A stretch of 64,000 bases of DNA, taken from positions 1,302,925,022 to 1,302,989,021 of the forward strand of contig CM066033.1 in the NCBI GenBank assembly GCA_033557465.1, written 5' to 3'. Numbering within the stretch: the stretch's first letter is position 1; each line of letters begins with the position of its first letter. The translations under genes were made by a program, and so were the position numbers. The stretch comes from Ichthyophis bannanicus (Eukaryota; Chordata; Amphibia; Gymnophiona; Ichthyophiidae). The notes under the pieces are model-generated. The model was not told the DNA's origin. It ran no database searches and saw nothing but the letters and a program-made list of their open reading frames with translations. Below, piece by piece: positions 45,635 to 56,926 of this stretch.

Positions 45635-46312
45635 GTAACTTATTAGGAATAGCTTCAAAATGCCATAATGTACAAAGCACAATACAGCGAATAGTCTGTA
45701 TTAGGTTTTGACTAAAGTCACACACTTAGGCATTGGGGGAATGAGGAAATGATTATGGAGCCCAGAAGGTTCCTGGCAGTCCTTAGAGGGCAGATGTTGG
45801 TCATCATGGCTCTTCAGTTCCCATCCTCGATGGTTGCACACAAATCTACATTTCACGGTATCTGTAATGAATATTCAGATTGATTTGAATTTTCTTCCGG
45901 AACAAGCAGGAAGCCAGTCGTCACATAATGGGTGATGTAGACACTGACAGAGCCCACGCGGTAACCTCTCCTCAGCTTTCAAAGAAGGCCTTTGGGAGAT
46001 CCACCACACATACGTAGTCACTTTCCCGCCCAAGAGTGTCATCTTGCCTGTCTCCTTTTTTCTGCAGAACCTATCGGGCATTTGTCTGCACCCTGGGAAA
46101 GGATGATCGCTTCTTTTCTTTTTTTTTTTTTCTTCTTCTCTTTTGTCCTTTTCCGTTACGTGTACCGGTGTCTTCTCATATCCCAGAGCAGCTTCTGCCT
46201 CAGCGCTCCATTTTTCACAGGTCCTTTTCCCCCTTTGGGAGTTTCCTCTCAGTGTGCAGGAATCCTCGCACCCTCCCTGGCCAGGACTAAGTATGACCTC
46301 ATCTTCCCTGCT

Positions 46313-48305
46313 ATGTCCTTGGCTAGTGGTTTTAAGCAATGCGCCTGCTGTGGGCACACCATGTCCAGCTCGGATCCGCATGACTTCTGCCTACAGTGCC
46401 TTGGTGCTGAACATGATGACGACTCCTGCGGATTCTGTCAGCAGATGACGAGCAAGGGACATAGGATCCATGAGAAGCAGCGAGAGATCATGTTTGGTAA
46501 GACCTCTCTGGTGTTACTCATGGAACTGGTGGCCTCAGCCTCACGTGACAGCCGTGCCCTGAGCGCCAAGGCTGCAGGGCATGGGACGAGGGTTCATCTG
46601 TTGAGGGCGATCCCTGAAGAGGGGGACATTGTTGATGGATGACAATGCTGAAACCATGGGTAAGACTCAAGGTCACTGGCATTGGAGTCCCCAACATGAT
46701 GCCAAGGGTGATGGCCAGGAGTGGCCTTCCACACTGCCTTCCATGCTACCCCAAGGGAGAAGACGCCTTCGGCATTGGGAGACTGACCCTGGTCTCCTGA
46801 GCCCATCCTTGTCGGGAACACTTCCTCGACAGTGCCAGCATCTGGCCCAAGAACCTCTGCCCACACCGTTGGCTGTGGAGCCTTCTGGCATCAAGGTCAG
46901 GATGGTGGCCCTGGAACACAATCTTGCTGCCTTCTTGACCTAGCAGCGGGGGCCGATGTCCAGTTCCTCCGGGTCATCAATACCAACCACCAGCCCCTCC
47001 ACCACAAGGGCATTGCCGATGTCATGGAACTGGTCCTTGAGTGCCATCAGCTTCTGTATGATTCCCGGCACCGGTCTCTGTCCCATTCGGGATGGAGGAC
47101 TTCCCCTGTCAGTGCCTCCGGATTAGAGCACAGGGGCCCTGGAACCCTTGCAGTGCCGGTGTCTCTGCATGGTCCCAATGCCCAGAAGGGCCTCGAGGTC
47201 ACCTCTGACTCCATCTCATAGTGGGAGACCTATAGAGTCCCCCAAAACCCGCCTCCATTAGGATGTCCCTTCAGACCCCTGTTCCCAGATGACTGACGCA
47301 GGTCCCTGCCTGAGGACCTCTCCTTCTTAGACTTCATCAGGGACATGACGAAGGCCCTGGCCTTCACCACGGAGTCTGAGGAGCCTCAGATATGGGACCT
47401 CGAGATCCTCCAGTATGAGGCCCCTCCAAAGGAGCCTGTTCTCCCCCCCCCCCCCCATCCTGGAACGGCTTCTCTTTCACATGTGGGAGTTCCCGGCCTC
47501 TGTGCTGATCATGTGCAGGCAGCTTGATTCCATGTATTGAGTCCGCAAGAGCCTTGGGTTCCAGAAAGAGCAGCTGCCTCATAACTCCATGGTGGTGGAG
47601 TCAGCCATGCGCAGGATCAAGAACCAGAAGACATACTCCTCGGTGCCCCCAGGCAGGGAGGCCCGCATCATGTACGCCTTTGGCAGGAAGTGCTATCAGA
47701 ACTTGATGCTCGTGGCCATATCCCGGCTTACCAGCTCAACATGGGCATGTATTTGCGGGACCTGGCGAGGAAGCTTGCTGGGTTCTTGGCTGGGCTGTTG
47801 GAAGAATCTCTTCAGTGGTTCCAGACCCTAACCTCGATGGTCAAGGAGTGCTCCAAGTTTATCACGTGACCGGCCTATAATGGCTTTGATTCGGTGACTA
47901 GAGTGGCTGCGGTGGGCATTAGTGCTCACCTCCAGGTCTGGTTATAGTTCTCCAACTTGGAGTAATGGGTTCAGGACAAGTTGGTCAATGTCCCCTGCTG
48001 TGGAGAGTACCTCTTCGGGACTGACAAGGCCGTCAAGCTGGAGTCCGAGTTCCTGACCCAGGACCAGGCTCTCCAAGAAGAACGCTCACCCTTCCCAACT
48101 GAAGGCTTCGGGGAAAAAAATACTTATACCTGAAGAAGAGGAAGACTTATGGACACTACCCCCAGTATGTGGCCTTCCCAGCTCCCAAACAGGGCCAGCA
48201 GACTAAGGGACAAGGACAGGGATAGGGGCATGACCTGCGCAAGCCTAAGGCCACCAAGCCCCAGGTGGCACCTCAGCCACAACCTGGGGAGGGTGGGGCT
48301 TTTGA
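46313..48305 (+). pseudogene. DIRS gag of element E
   Basis: The start is at the ATG of SLASGFKQCACCGHTMSS, with the zinc-binding C-x2-C ... H-x3-C-x2-C retained (46330-46410). Later blocks FIRDMTKAL, the LPHNSMVVESAMRRIK-type core (47580-47630), VPPGREARIMYAFGRKC, and the basic Q-rich end (48180-48300) are spread over several frames. A C run at 47443-47456 and several stops break it. Confidence 0.8.
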
Positions 48306-48359
48306 CTCCTTGGGCATCGCCTAACCTCCCACAAGAGGTCCAGTCCCGCAGCACACGGA

Positions 48360-50140
48360 GGGGCATCTGGTGTTCTATGCCAACTGGTGGTCCAGCGTCA
48401 CCACAGACACCTGGACCCTGCAGGTGGTGGGGGAGGGGTTACCTCCTCCATTTCGATCAGATGCCTTCCCTGTTCTTTCCAGGGGAATTACCGATGACTC
48501 CCCTTCACCGAAACCTGCTTCGAGAGCTCACTGGCCTCCTGGCTGACAAGGCAGTGGAACCGATCCCACCCCACCTCAGGGATGAGGGTTCTATTCCCAG
48601 TACTTCCTGGTTCCCAAAAGGATCGGCGACTTTCGGCCTATACTGGATCATTGGGACCTCAACCAGATTCTGGTGAAGGAGAAGTTCAAAATACTCTTCC
48701 TTGGAATGTTGCTGCCCTACCTCTGGCAGGGAGATTGACTGTGCTCTTTAGATCTCAAAGTTGCATACATGCACATCCTCATCTATCCTTGCCTCCGGCA
48801 GTAGCTCCGTTTTGTCATCGGAGGATGCTATTACCAGTCCAGGGTCCTACCCTTTGGCCTAGCATCTGCCCCAAGGGTGTTCACCAAGTGCCTGGTAGTG
48901 GTTGCTGCCTACCTACGGCTGCAGGATATGTTCGTCTTCCCCTACCTGAACAGCTGGCTTGTCAAGGGTGGCACTGCCGACGAAGTCCAGCAGATGACGT
49001 GCTGCACCATTCTCACTGGAGCACCTGGGGTTTGTCATCAACTACCCCAAGTCCCACTTGCAGCCAACCCAATGCCTAGAGTTCATAGGGTCACTGCTGG
49101 ACTCGATCGACAGGGCCTGGTGCCTAGCGACCCTTGCAAAGGAAGTTCAGAGCCACGACTCGGCCTCTGTCCGGCTCATGTTGTGCCTCTTAGGCACATG
49201 GCCTTGACTGTGCACATCACGATCAACGCCTGTCTCCACATGCATCTGGCCCAGTGGGCCCTCTGCGCCTGTAGGGACAGGGTGACTGTCATCTGTGCCT
49301 TAGCTAGTGGCAACAGCCACAGATGCAGGCAAGAATGCCCCTCCAGGCACCGACGACTTAAAGGATGCCTCCACATTGGGCTGGAGGGCACACTGTGACA
49401 TCCTCCACATTCAGGGCCGGTTGTCTGTGTCGAAGAGTCTCGAGCAGATCGATTTCCTAGAGCTCTGAGCTATTGGCTATGCTCTCCAGACCTTCCAGCT
49501 CCACTTGCAGAACCAGTCTGTTCTGATTCAAACAGACAATCAGGTGGAATGTTCTATGTCAATGAGCAAGGGGGACTGGAGCTGTCCCTCCTGTGCTGGG
49601 ATGCAGTCTGCCTCTGCAGCTTCGTCAGCGAGGGTGGGATGCTCCTCAGGGCCGTGTACCTCCCTGGCCAGGACAATGCCCTGGCAAACCTGCTCAGCTG
49701 GGTGCTTCAACCCCATGAGTGGCGGCTCGACCCAAGGGTGGCTAGCCGACTGTTTCATCACTGGGACCTTCCTGCGATGGATCTCTATGCCAGCCCTCGC
49801 AATGCTCAGTTGCCTTGCTTCTGCTCCAGAATGCCACACCCCTTGCGGGTGGCAGCTGATGCTTTTCTTATTCTGTGTACAGAGGGTCTTCTCTATGCCT
49901 ATCCACCTATGCCTCTGATTGCCAAGATTCTTTTCAAGATCCAATTCAACCGTACCATCCTGATCCTCATAGCACCCGATGGCCCCAGCAGCCGAGGTTC
50001 CCCCTGCTCCTCAGCTTGTCTCAGGCACCCCCAGTTTTCCTGGGGTGTGCCCTGGACATGCTCTCGCAGGAGGACAGCTCTCTCCTACACCCCAACCTGT
50101 GGTCCCTGGCCCTGACGGTCTGTCTGCTAAAAGGGTAGCC
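48360..50140 (+). pseudogene. DIRS RT/RNase H of element E
   Basis: RT blocks appear in shifting frames: 48590-48680 (GSIPSTSWFPKGSA..), 48700-48790 (LLPYLWQGD*LCSLDLKVAYMHIL), 48850-48960 (PFGLASAPRVFTKCLVVVAAYLRLQ and YLNSWL, where the first catalytic aspartate of YLDDW is replaced by asparagine). RNase H follows: QTDNQVE, FYVNEQGGLELSLLCW at 49530-49600, LPGQDNALANLLS, EWRLDPRV, and MDLYASPRNAQLPCF. The mutated YLDDW and the stops make it inactive. Confidence 0.82.
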
Positions 50141-50154
50141 TTGACCTAGTTCAA

Positions 50155-51116
50155 CTTCCCCAGGGAGGTGGAGGAGGTCCTGCTGGTGTCCCGCAAGGAT
50201 TCCACTCAACAGGCATATGCCTTCAAGTGGCATAGATTCTCTGTTTGGTGTGCAGAGAGGAGTGCCAACCCTGTCTCCTGTTCTGTCCAGCTGGTGCTGC
50301 AGTACTTTCTGCACCTGTCCAGTGCTGGTTTGAAGTCTGGAGTGGAGTGGATGAGTGGCCTAGTGGTTGGGGCAAGGTACTTCAGGCCGGAAGGTCGGGG
50401 GTTCAAATCCCACTAGAGGACAGCAACCTTGGGCCGGAAGGACTGAGGTTTCTAGTCCCACAGGTGCTCCTTGTGGTCTTGGGCAAGCCACTTAACCCTC
50501 CATAGCCCATGCTCCCTGTAAAATAGTTATCTCCAAGTTATAATGCCCTGTTCAATGTAATTTCAGTTTGTTCAATGTAAACCGCACTGATGCAGAATAG
50601 CGCGGTATATAAGAGAATATAAATAAATAACTCCATAAGGGTACACCTCAGTGCGCTGTTGGCGCACCACCACCTCATCGAGGGGAAGCCCCTCTCCGCC
50701 CAGCCTCTCGTGGCTTACTTCCTGAGGGGCCTCTTGCGCTCTCGACCACCCACCCGCCTGCCAGCACCAGTATTGGAACACAGTGTGATCTTCTCAAAGC
50801 TTATTGCTCCACCCTTTGAGTCACTGGCTTCTTGCCACTTCAAGTACCTGCTCTGGAAGGCGGTCTTTCTCATGGTGCTCACATCTGCACACAGTGAGCT
50901 CCAGGCTCTGGTGGCCCATGCCCACTACACCAGGTTCCACAGGATTAGGATGGTGCTCCGAACACACCCTAAGTTCCTTCCTAAGATGGTTTCTCCATTT
51001 CACCTCAACCAGGAGGTGGTGCTTTCCACCTTTTTCCTACAGCCTCATGCTAACAAGGCAGAAGCCGCTCTCCATACTCTGGACTGTAAGCAGGACTTGG
51101 CCTACTATCTGGAGTG
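50155..51116 (+). pseudogene. DIRS tyrosine recombinase of element E, split
   Basis: The N-terminal domain EEVLLVSRKDSTQQAYAFKWHRFSVW is readable to 50340 (LSSAGLKSG). The SINE interrupts. From 50633 it continues NSIRVHLSALLAHHHLIEG and runs to the LASCHFKYLLWKAVFLMVLTSA block at 50820-50890, where the catalytic ARR is lost by a small deletion (TSAHSELQAL). It goes on to LDCKQDLAYYLE at 51114 and a TGA. Element A is inserted about 20 bp later. The next codons (QLFISYDPNH) lie at 62930-62956. The H-x2-R and tyrosine part is missing. Confidence 0.85.
50347..50632 (+). mobile_element. tRNA-derived SINE inside the recombinase of E
   Basis: A complete head (A box 'tggcctagtggttggggc', B box 'ggtcgggggttcaaatccc'), body and tail 'agcgcggtatataag' plus AAAT. 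It splits the codons for GLKS and NSIRVHLSA of the recombinase. Confidence 0.92.
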
Positions 51117-51135
51117 AACCAAGCCCCATTATTGA

Positions 51136-51293
51136 TCTCCAGGAACAAGCAGGAATAAGTCCTCACATATGGGTACGTCGGTACCGACGGAGCCTGCGCG
51201 GGAAAGCTCCCCAGCTTCCCAGAAGGAAGCTTTTGGGGCCTCCCACTGCACATGCGCGCTGCCTTCCCACCTTCCTGACCAGCTCTCCTCAGT
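51136..51293. repeat. Left terminal repeat of element A
   Basis: It is the inverse of 62737-62895, including 'gtacgtcggtaccgacgg' and 'cccactgcacatgcgcgctgcc'. The outermost 40 bp are complementary to the first half of the ICR at 56392-56430. Confidence 0.93.
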
Positions 51294-51510
51294 TTCTCTT
51301 TTTCCGCGGAGCCAGCAGGTCGTGTTCCTGTCACCGCTGAAGAAATTATTGTTTTAGTTTGTTTCTTTAGACCGCGTACCTGCCTTCCCCATACCGAAAC
51401 CGGTACCGCCGGTCTCTCTTTTCTTTTCTTTAAAAAAAAACAAAAAAAACCTTTATCTTTGCACAACTTGGTGACTTCGGTTAGGCCTCAGGCCTACACA
51501 AATTCTCCTC

Positions 51511-53334
51511 ATGGAGAAACCAGCCCCTGGTTTTAAGAAGTGTACCAAGTGTAGTGCTGTTATTTCTGTAACAGACACCCATGAATGGTGTCTTAAATGT
51601 TTGGGACCTGACCACTCCATTCCGGACTGCCCATCCTGCTCCCAGATGTCTAAACATGGTTTGCAGAACCGGGCCAACAAATTCCATGTGCTGTTTGCTT
51701 CAGATAATCCAGCATCACAGTCATCCAGGTCTTCCTCTCCGGATGGATCTCAGGTAACCAAACCTTCTTCGGGCAGGTCCTCAAAGAGCAAATCTCCTTC
51801 AAAGCATCGAGAGGCTCTCACTTTTGAATCTGAGGACCATGCCCCAGCCAAACAACCCCGGCGGGAAGCTCTGGCTTCCAAAGCACCATCTATGGGGTTA
51901 CAGGTTGACATCGATGGCACGGCCTCGACTGATCACCTGTTAGACTGCTCTGGGGTACCGACCCATACCGGTACCGACATCCAGGCAGCAGTGGCGTCTA
52001 TGAGCAATACTGTTCAGACCATGCAGCAGGCCATGCTGGCTTTTATTAATGCTGCGACGCCCTCGGTACCGCGTTCAGCGGTACCGGTTCCGGTTCCGGT
52101 ATCGTCTCCCATACCGGAATCGAGACCATCGACTTCCAAACGCAGATCGGTTCCGCATGCCGGATCCGGGTTTTCACCCGATACCGATCAAATACCCGGT
52201 ACGCCCGATGTCAATACCGATCGGTATGCGTATCGTGCGTTGGAAGCGAATAGAGAATACTCTGATTCTTCTGAGGATTTTGATTCCTCTGAGGACTCTG
52301 ATGAACTGTCTCAAGTTCTTCATGAAGACCCCTCTTCCCCAAAGAGGAGAATGTCTCCACCAGAGGATTTGTCCTTTCAAGACTTCATTATAGAGCTAGC
52401 TAAAGGACTTTCTATTACCACATCCTTTGAAAAAGAACCTAGGTCAAAGAAATTGGATATTTTAGGATACCCTAAGGTTCCTAAAGAGGCAGTCACCCTG
52501 CCTATCCATGAAATCCTTCAAGAACACTTGATGGACTTATGGGAGGCTCCTCTAACGTTGTCTCCTTACTCTCGTAGGTTGGACACCATGTACCGGGTCC
52601 CTCCTTCTCCTGGATTTCAAAAGACTCAGCTGCCTCACCATTCCATTGTGGTGAAGTCTGCGCTGAAAAAGATTAAGAGCACCAAAAGGCACTCTTCTAC
52701 CCCTCCAGGGCGAGAATGTAAGACCCTAGACTCTTTTGGCAGGAAAATTTTCCAGGCTAGTATGCTTATAGCCAGGATTAATTCTTACAGTCTATATATG
52801 GGCATGTTTCTCAGGGAACTTGCCCTAAAGGTACGGCATTTTGCCTCCTTTATCCCTGAGGATAGAAAGGAGGAGTTCATTTCTCTGGTGAAACAGCTTC
52901 TAGATGTTTCTAAGTTCTCCAACAGAGCAGCTTTTGATTCCTTTGAGGGTGCAAGTAGAGCTTCGGGCATTGCTATTGCAGCCCGACGACTTGCTTGGCT
53001 CCAGGCCTCTGACCTAGAACCCTGGGTCCTGGATGGCTTACGGAATCTGCCCTGTACAGGTGAGAACTTATTTGGTAAGGACTGGCAAATTAAAGCCACT
53101 CAAATGGACGCAGAAAATGCTACATTAGATAGACTTTCTAAGTCTACCTCTACTCCTGCCAAGAAAAAGTCTTTCAAGAGGCCTTACTACAAGAAGGCCA
53201 GATTTTCCACAAATACAGGCCAACAATCTTCTCAGCCTCGCTTTGCTGCTAAACGTCAGCAGCCTAAACAGGCAAGATCAAAGCCTGCAGTGTCTGCCAC
53301 TCCTCAGCAGGCTCAACCCCCTCAGGGGTTTTGA
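51511..53334 (+). CDS. DIRS Gag protein (element A), intact
   Basis: An open frame of 607 codons. Residues 1-60 hold a zinc-binding module, C-x2-C (CTKC) followed by H-x2-C-x2-C in THEWCLKCLGPDH, then a C-x2-C in CPSC. Residues ~70-260 are S/P-rich with a basic stretch. An acidic SEDFDSSEDSDE patch precedes the conserved core that starts SFQDFIIELAKGLS and includes PPSPGFQKTQLPHHSIVVKSA, GRECKTLDSFGRK and LPCTGENLFGKD. The C-terminus is K/Q-rich and ends QPPQGF. Gag should bind and package the element's RNA; this role is by analogy with other retroelements. The RT frame overlaps its end. Confidence 0.9.
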   Translation: MEKPAPGFKKCTKCSAVISVTDTHEWCLKCLGPDHSIPDCPSCSQMSKHGLQNRANKFHVLFASDNPASQSSRSSSPDGSQVTKPSSGRSSKSKSPSKHREALTFESEDHAPAKQPRREALASKAPSMGLQVDIDGTASTDHLLDCSGVPTHTGTDIQAAVASMSNTVQTMQQAMLAFINAATPSVPRSAVPVPVPVSSPIPESRPSTSKRRSVPHAGSGFSPDTDQIPGTPDVNTDRYAYRALEANREYSDSSEDFDSSEDSDELSQVLHEDPSSPKRRMSPPEDLSFQDFIIELAKGLSITTSFEKEPRSKKLDILGYPKVPKEAVTLPIHEILQEHLMDLWEAPLTLSPYSRRLDTMYRVPPSPGFQKTQLPHHSIVVKSALKKIKSTKRHSSTPPGRECKTLDSFGRKIFQASMLIARINSYSLYMGMFLRELALKVRHFASFIPEDRKEEFISLVKQLLDVSKFSNRAAFDSFEGASRASGIAIAARRLAWLQASDLEPWVLDGLRNLPCTGENLFGKDWQIKATQMDAENATLDRLSKSTSTPAKKKSFKRPYYKKARFSTNTGQQSSQPRFAAKRQQPKQARSKPAVSATPQQAQPPQGF

Positions 53335-55248
53335 CTTGCCCCTAGAGAACTTAACATTTCTGGCTCTAGAACAACCAGAGCCCCTCACCATTCCCGGAAG
53401 GTTAGCTCACTTTGCTCCCAGATGGGGGCAAATTACATCAGAGCATTGGACCCTCTCTATCATCAGAGAGGGCTACAAACTTCATTTTTCCAACCTTCCT
53501 CCATATACCATGGTGAGGCACTTCAATTCTCCCCCATCTCTCCTGGGCCTGTTGGATCAGGAAGTCTCTTCTCTCCTTGCCCAAGGGGCAATAGAAGAGG
53601 TTCCTCTTCTTCAACAAGGGACAGGATTCTACTCCCCTTATTTTCTCATAACAAAGAAGACAGGGGGATTCAGAACTATCCTAGATCTGAGAGAATTGAA
53701 CAAATTTCTATACAAGGAGAAATTCAAAATGCTTTCTCTAGGCATTCTCCTTCCATACCTTCAGAGTCAGGATTGGCTTTGTTCTCTAGATCTCAAGAAT
53801 GCGTACACACATATACTCATCCACCCATCCCACAGAAAATATCGAAGATTTCTGTTTCAGGGAAAACATTTCCAGTACAGAGTACTTCCCTTCGGTCTAG
53901 CCTCTGCTCCAAGAGTGTTCACCAAATGCATGGCAGTGGTGGCTGCATTTCTAAGTGGTCTGGGAATTTTTGTATTCCCCTATCTGGACGACTGGCTCAT
54001 CCGAGCTCCATCTCAGTCAGAGGCCCAGATTTCCCTGGACCGCACAAGGCACCTTCTTCAGTATCTGGGACTGGTGGTAAACCTTCCCAAGTCTCAACTT
54101 ACCCCTACTCAGTCTCTAGAATTCATAGAGGCCCAGTTGGACACCACCACTGCAAGGGCCTACCTACCTCAAGTCCGGGGCCAACGTCTGGTGTGCTTGG
54201 CCTCCCAAGCTCAGTCCAGCAGTCACTTGACAGCCAGAGAAATGCTACGACTTCTGGGCCACATGGCCTCCACGGTACACGTGGTGCCCTACGCTCGTCT
54301 TCATATGAGAGCAGCTCAATGGACCTTGGCCACCCAGTGGACTCAAGCATCAGGAGTGCTCTCCGACCAAATACTCACCTCAAAGCGTCTGTTTTGATCC
54401 CTCCAATGGTGGATATCCACCAAGAATCTGTTGTTGGGGACCCCTTCCAACCTTTGTTGCCCCAAGCAACCCTCACAACAGATGCCTCCCAAACAGGGTG
54501 GGGAGCCCATCTTCAACACCTCTCCACTCAGGGTATTTGGTCTCCACAAGAGACCACCCTTCACATCAACCTCCTGGAACTGCGAGCAATCTTCTTTGCC
54601 CTCAAAGTCTTCCATACCCTCCTAGTCAACCTGACCGTCCTAGTCCAGACAGACAATCAGGTGGCCATGTTCTACATAAACAAACAAGGAGGGACAGGCT
54701 CTCTGTCGCTTTGCAACGAAGCTCTCAGATTATGGGCCTTCGCCAGAGAGCATCAAATTCATCTTCTGGCAGTCTATCTTCCAGGGGTTCAAAACTCTCG
54801 GGCAGACAGACTCAGTCGAGTTCTGCTTCCACACGAATGGTCCCTACATATGGACCAGATACACAGAATCTTTCAGGAATGGGGAACCCCGGACATAGAC
54901 CTCTTTGCAAGTCCGTGGAATGCCAAACTTCCCCGGTTCTGTTCCAGGAATCCGTGTCAGGGAGCTCAGGCCAACGACGCCTTTCTCCTGCATTGGGGTC
55001 AGGAATTCCTATATGCCTTTCCACCCATTCCTTTGATTCCCAAGACTCTGTTCAAACTCCAGAGAGATCACGGATCGATGATCCTCATAGCTCCACGCTG
55101 GCCACGCCAAGTGTGGTTCCCTCTACTTCTGCATCTCTCCCAGGGATCCCCTCTGGACCTGGGAGCTGCGCCAGACCTTCTGTCTCAGGAGGGGGGACTT
55201 TGTGGCACCCAAACCCCAAGTCCCTACACCTCAGAGCTTGGTTACTGA
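53243..55248 (+). pseudogene. DIRS reverse transcriptase and RNase H (element A), one stop and one frameshift
   Basis: The RT frame is open from 53243 to 54397: WTLSIIREGYKL, TKKTGGFRTILDLRELNKFL, SLDLKNAYTHILIHPSHRKY, PFGLASAPRVFTKC, and the catalytic YLDDW at 53981. A TGA at 54395-54397 stops it; the same frame continues with SLQWW. Between about 54440 and 54475 the frame shifts. RNase H then reads TLTTDASQTGWGAHLQ, LLELRAIFFAL, VLVQTDNQVAMFYINKQGGT and SRADRLSR, and the conserved DLFASPWN...YAFPPIPLIPKT...ILIAPRWPRQ tail to 55248. The product would copy element RNA into DNA. With two lesions this copy does not make one polyprotein. Confidence 0.88.
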
Positions 55249-56293
55249 AGGCCTAAGCCTTCATGACTTCAATCTTTCTCAACCAGTGAAAGATATCCTT
55301 CATGCCTCTAGGAAACCCTCCACGAGGCGTTCCTATGCTTTCAAATGGAAACGCTTTTCCATTTGGTGTGCTCAACAGGGTCTTGACCCTCTAGCACTTC
55401 CTTTGAATTCTCTACTAGACTATCTCCTGCATCTTTCTAATGCAGGCCTTAAGACGAATTCAGTAAGAGTCCATTTGAGTGCTATTGCAGCATCCTTAAA
55501 ACCTATAAATGGACAACCTGTCTCCTCTCATCCGCTTGTTGCAAGGTTCATGAGAGGCCTGACTCTAACTAAGCCTCCCATCCGACCTCCTCCGGTAGCA
55601 TGGGACTTGAACCTAGTTCTGGGTCAGCTTATGAAGCCACCTTTTGAACCGTTGGTTTCTACCTCCTTGAAATTTCTTTCCTGGAAGGTCCTTTTCCTTA
55701 TTGCAGTCACTTCGGCTCGCCGTATCAGTGAACTACAGGCCTTAGTGGCTCATCCACCTTATACCAGGTTTCATCATGATAAGGTGGTCCTTAGGACGAA
55801 TCCCCACTTTATGCCCAAAGTGGTCTCGCCTTTTCATCTTAATCAAGAGGTATATCTACCTGTCTTTTTTCCAGCTCCTCATGCATCCAGTGCAGAGAGG
55901 AATCTCCATACTTTAGATTGTAAAAGAGCTCTTGCCTTTTACCTCAACAGGACTCAGCCACATCGAAAGTCTTCCCAGCTTTTCGTGGCTTTTGATCCTT
56001 CTCATTTGGGACTTCCAGTCTCCAAACGTACACTTTCCAATTGGATTGCTCAGTGTATTTCCTTTGTTTACCAGAGTAAAAATATTTCTCTGGAAGGCCA
56101 TGTCACAGCTCACAATGTGAGAGCCATGGCCACTTCTATGGCTCATCTCCACTCTGTATCCATGGATCAGATCTGTAGAGCCGCCACATGGGCCTCGGTT
56201 CATACCTTCACAGCCCATTACTGTTTGGACAAGGACTCCGGCCGGGATGCCTTGTTTGGTCAGGCTGTCCTCAAACACCTGTTCCATACTTGA
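55202..56293 (+). CDS. DIRS tyrosine recombinase (element A), intact
   Basis: An open frame of 363 codons overlapping the end of the RNase H frame by 47 bp in a different phase. Residues ~25-125 form the N-terminal core-binding part (ASRKPSTRRSYAFKWKRFSIW, HLSAIAAS). The catalytic domain has arginine 173 or 174 in TSARRISELQAL, H304-x2-R307 in TAHNVRAMA, W330, and the nucleophilic tyrosine 340 in TAHYCLD. The length is usual for this family. Such enzymes integrate a circular double-stranded DNA intermediate without target duplication. With no recognised promoter it is presumably translated from the element's own RNA. All catalytic residues are present, so activity is possible. Confidence 0.92.
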   Translation: MAPKPQVPTPQSLVTEGLSLHDFNLSQPVKDILHASRKPSTRRSYAFKWKRFSIWCAQQGLDPLALPLNSLLDYLLHLSNAGLKTNSVRVHLSAIAASLKPINGQPVSSHPLVARFMRGLTLTKPPIRPPPVAWDLNLVLGQLMKPPFEPLVSTSLKFLSWKVLFLIAVTSARRISELQALVAHPPYTRFHHDKVVLRTNPHFMPKVVSPFHLNQEVYLPVFFPAPHASSAERNLHTLDCKRALAFYLNRTQPHRKSSQLFVAFDPSHLGLPVSKRTLSNWIAQCISFVYQSKNISLEGHVTAHNVRAMATSMAHLHSVSMDQICRAATWASVHTFTAHYCLDKDSGRDALFGQAVLKHLFHT

Positions 56294-56391
56294 ACAACTC
56301 CTGCCCACCTTCCCAGGATGGATGCCTGAGATCCATACGAAGATGGCGAACCCTTGGAACGGGATCTCCCAGGCATCTTAGCTAGGGAGTC

Positions 56392-56488
56392 CCCATATGT
56401 GAGGACTTATTCCTGCTTGTTCCTGGAGATAGCACAGTTACTTACCTGTAACAGGTGATCTCTGGGAACAGCAGGAATTAGTCCTCAC
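56392..56488. repeat. Internal complementary region of element A
   Basis: 56392-56430 is the complement of the left terminus (51136-51175). 56431-56488 ('agcacagttacttacctgtaacaggtgatctctggg...') is the exact complement of the right terminus (62864-62921). In the DIRS replication model it templates joining of the two ends into a circle. Confidence 0.93.
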
Positions 56489-56525
56489 AACCCACCCACC
56501 TCCCCTAGGAGTTGTATCCTCTATT

Positions 56526-56700
56526 TCTCCAGGACCAAGCAGGAAGTCAGTCCTCACTTATGGGTGACGTCGGCGCCGACGGAGCCCTCGCGGAGCAATT
56601 TTCCCCAGCTTTCAAAGAAAGCCTTTGGGAATTGCAGCGCGCATGCGCGGTCGTCTTCCCGCCCGAGGGTGCCATCTTAGCCAGTCTTCTTTTTTCCGCA
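56526..56700. repeat. Left terminal repeat of element B
   Basis: It is the inverse of 62510-62665, with shared 'gacgtcggcgccgacgg', 'gcgcgcatgcgcggtcgtc' and 'cccgagggtgccatctta'. The core 'gtcggcgccgac' is itself palindromic. Confidence 0.92.
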
Positions 56701-56926
56701 GAGCCCTACAGACGTCCCCGTCTTGTCCCCGCGAAAAAGTCGATTTTCTTCATTATTTTATTCTTATTTCCTTCGGTTCGACGCCGATCCTTTTCCCGCC
56801 CGGACTCGCGACGCCGGTCACGAGTCCTCTTACTTTTTTCGGTTTTTTCTGACTTTGTCAGCTTTCGTTTTCGATTTTTCCCTGGCAGCCCGGTCCTTTG
56901 ACCTCGCAGGGGCCCTTTTTCCCCCG

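Larger units (their letters stand above)
45893..51135 (+). mobile_element. DIRS element E (oldest layer of the nest), 5' part; continues at 62922-62956
   Basis: The left terminus is at 45893 ('cttccggaacaagcaggaagccagtcgtcac'). Gag, RT/RNase H and recombinase follow in the standard order but full of stops. The recombinase is broken first by a SINE (50347-50632) and then by element A at about 51135. The sequence resumes after A at 62922 for 35 bp and is then lost. The ICR and right repeat are missing. Confidence 0.85.

Noticed and set aside
53422..54397. First 320 codons of the + strand frame that later encodes RNase H in element A
   Set aside because: In this part the RT motifs are in the frame starting at 53243; the other frame is open only by chance until the shift near 54440-54475.
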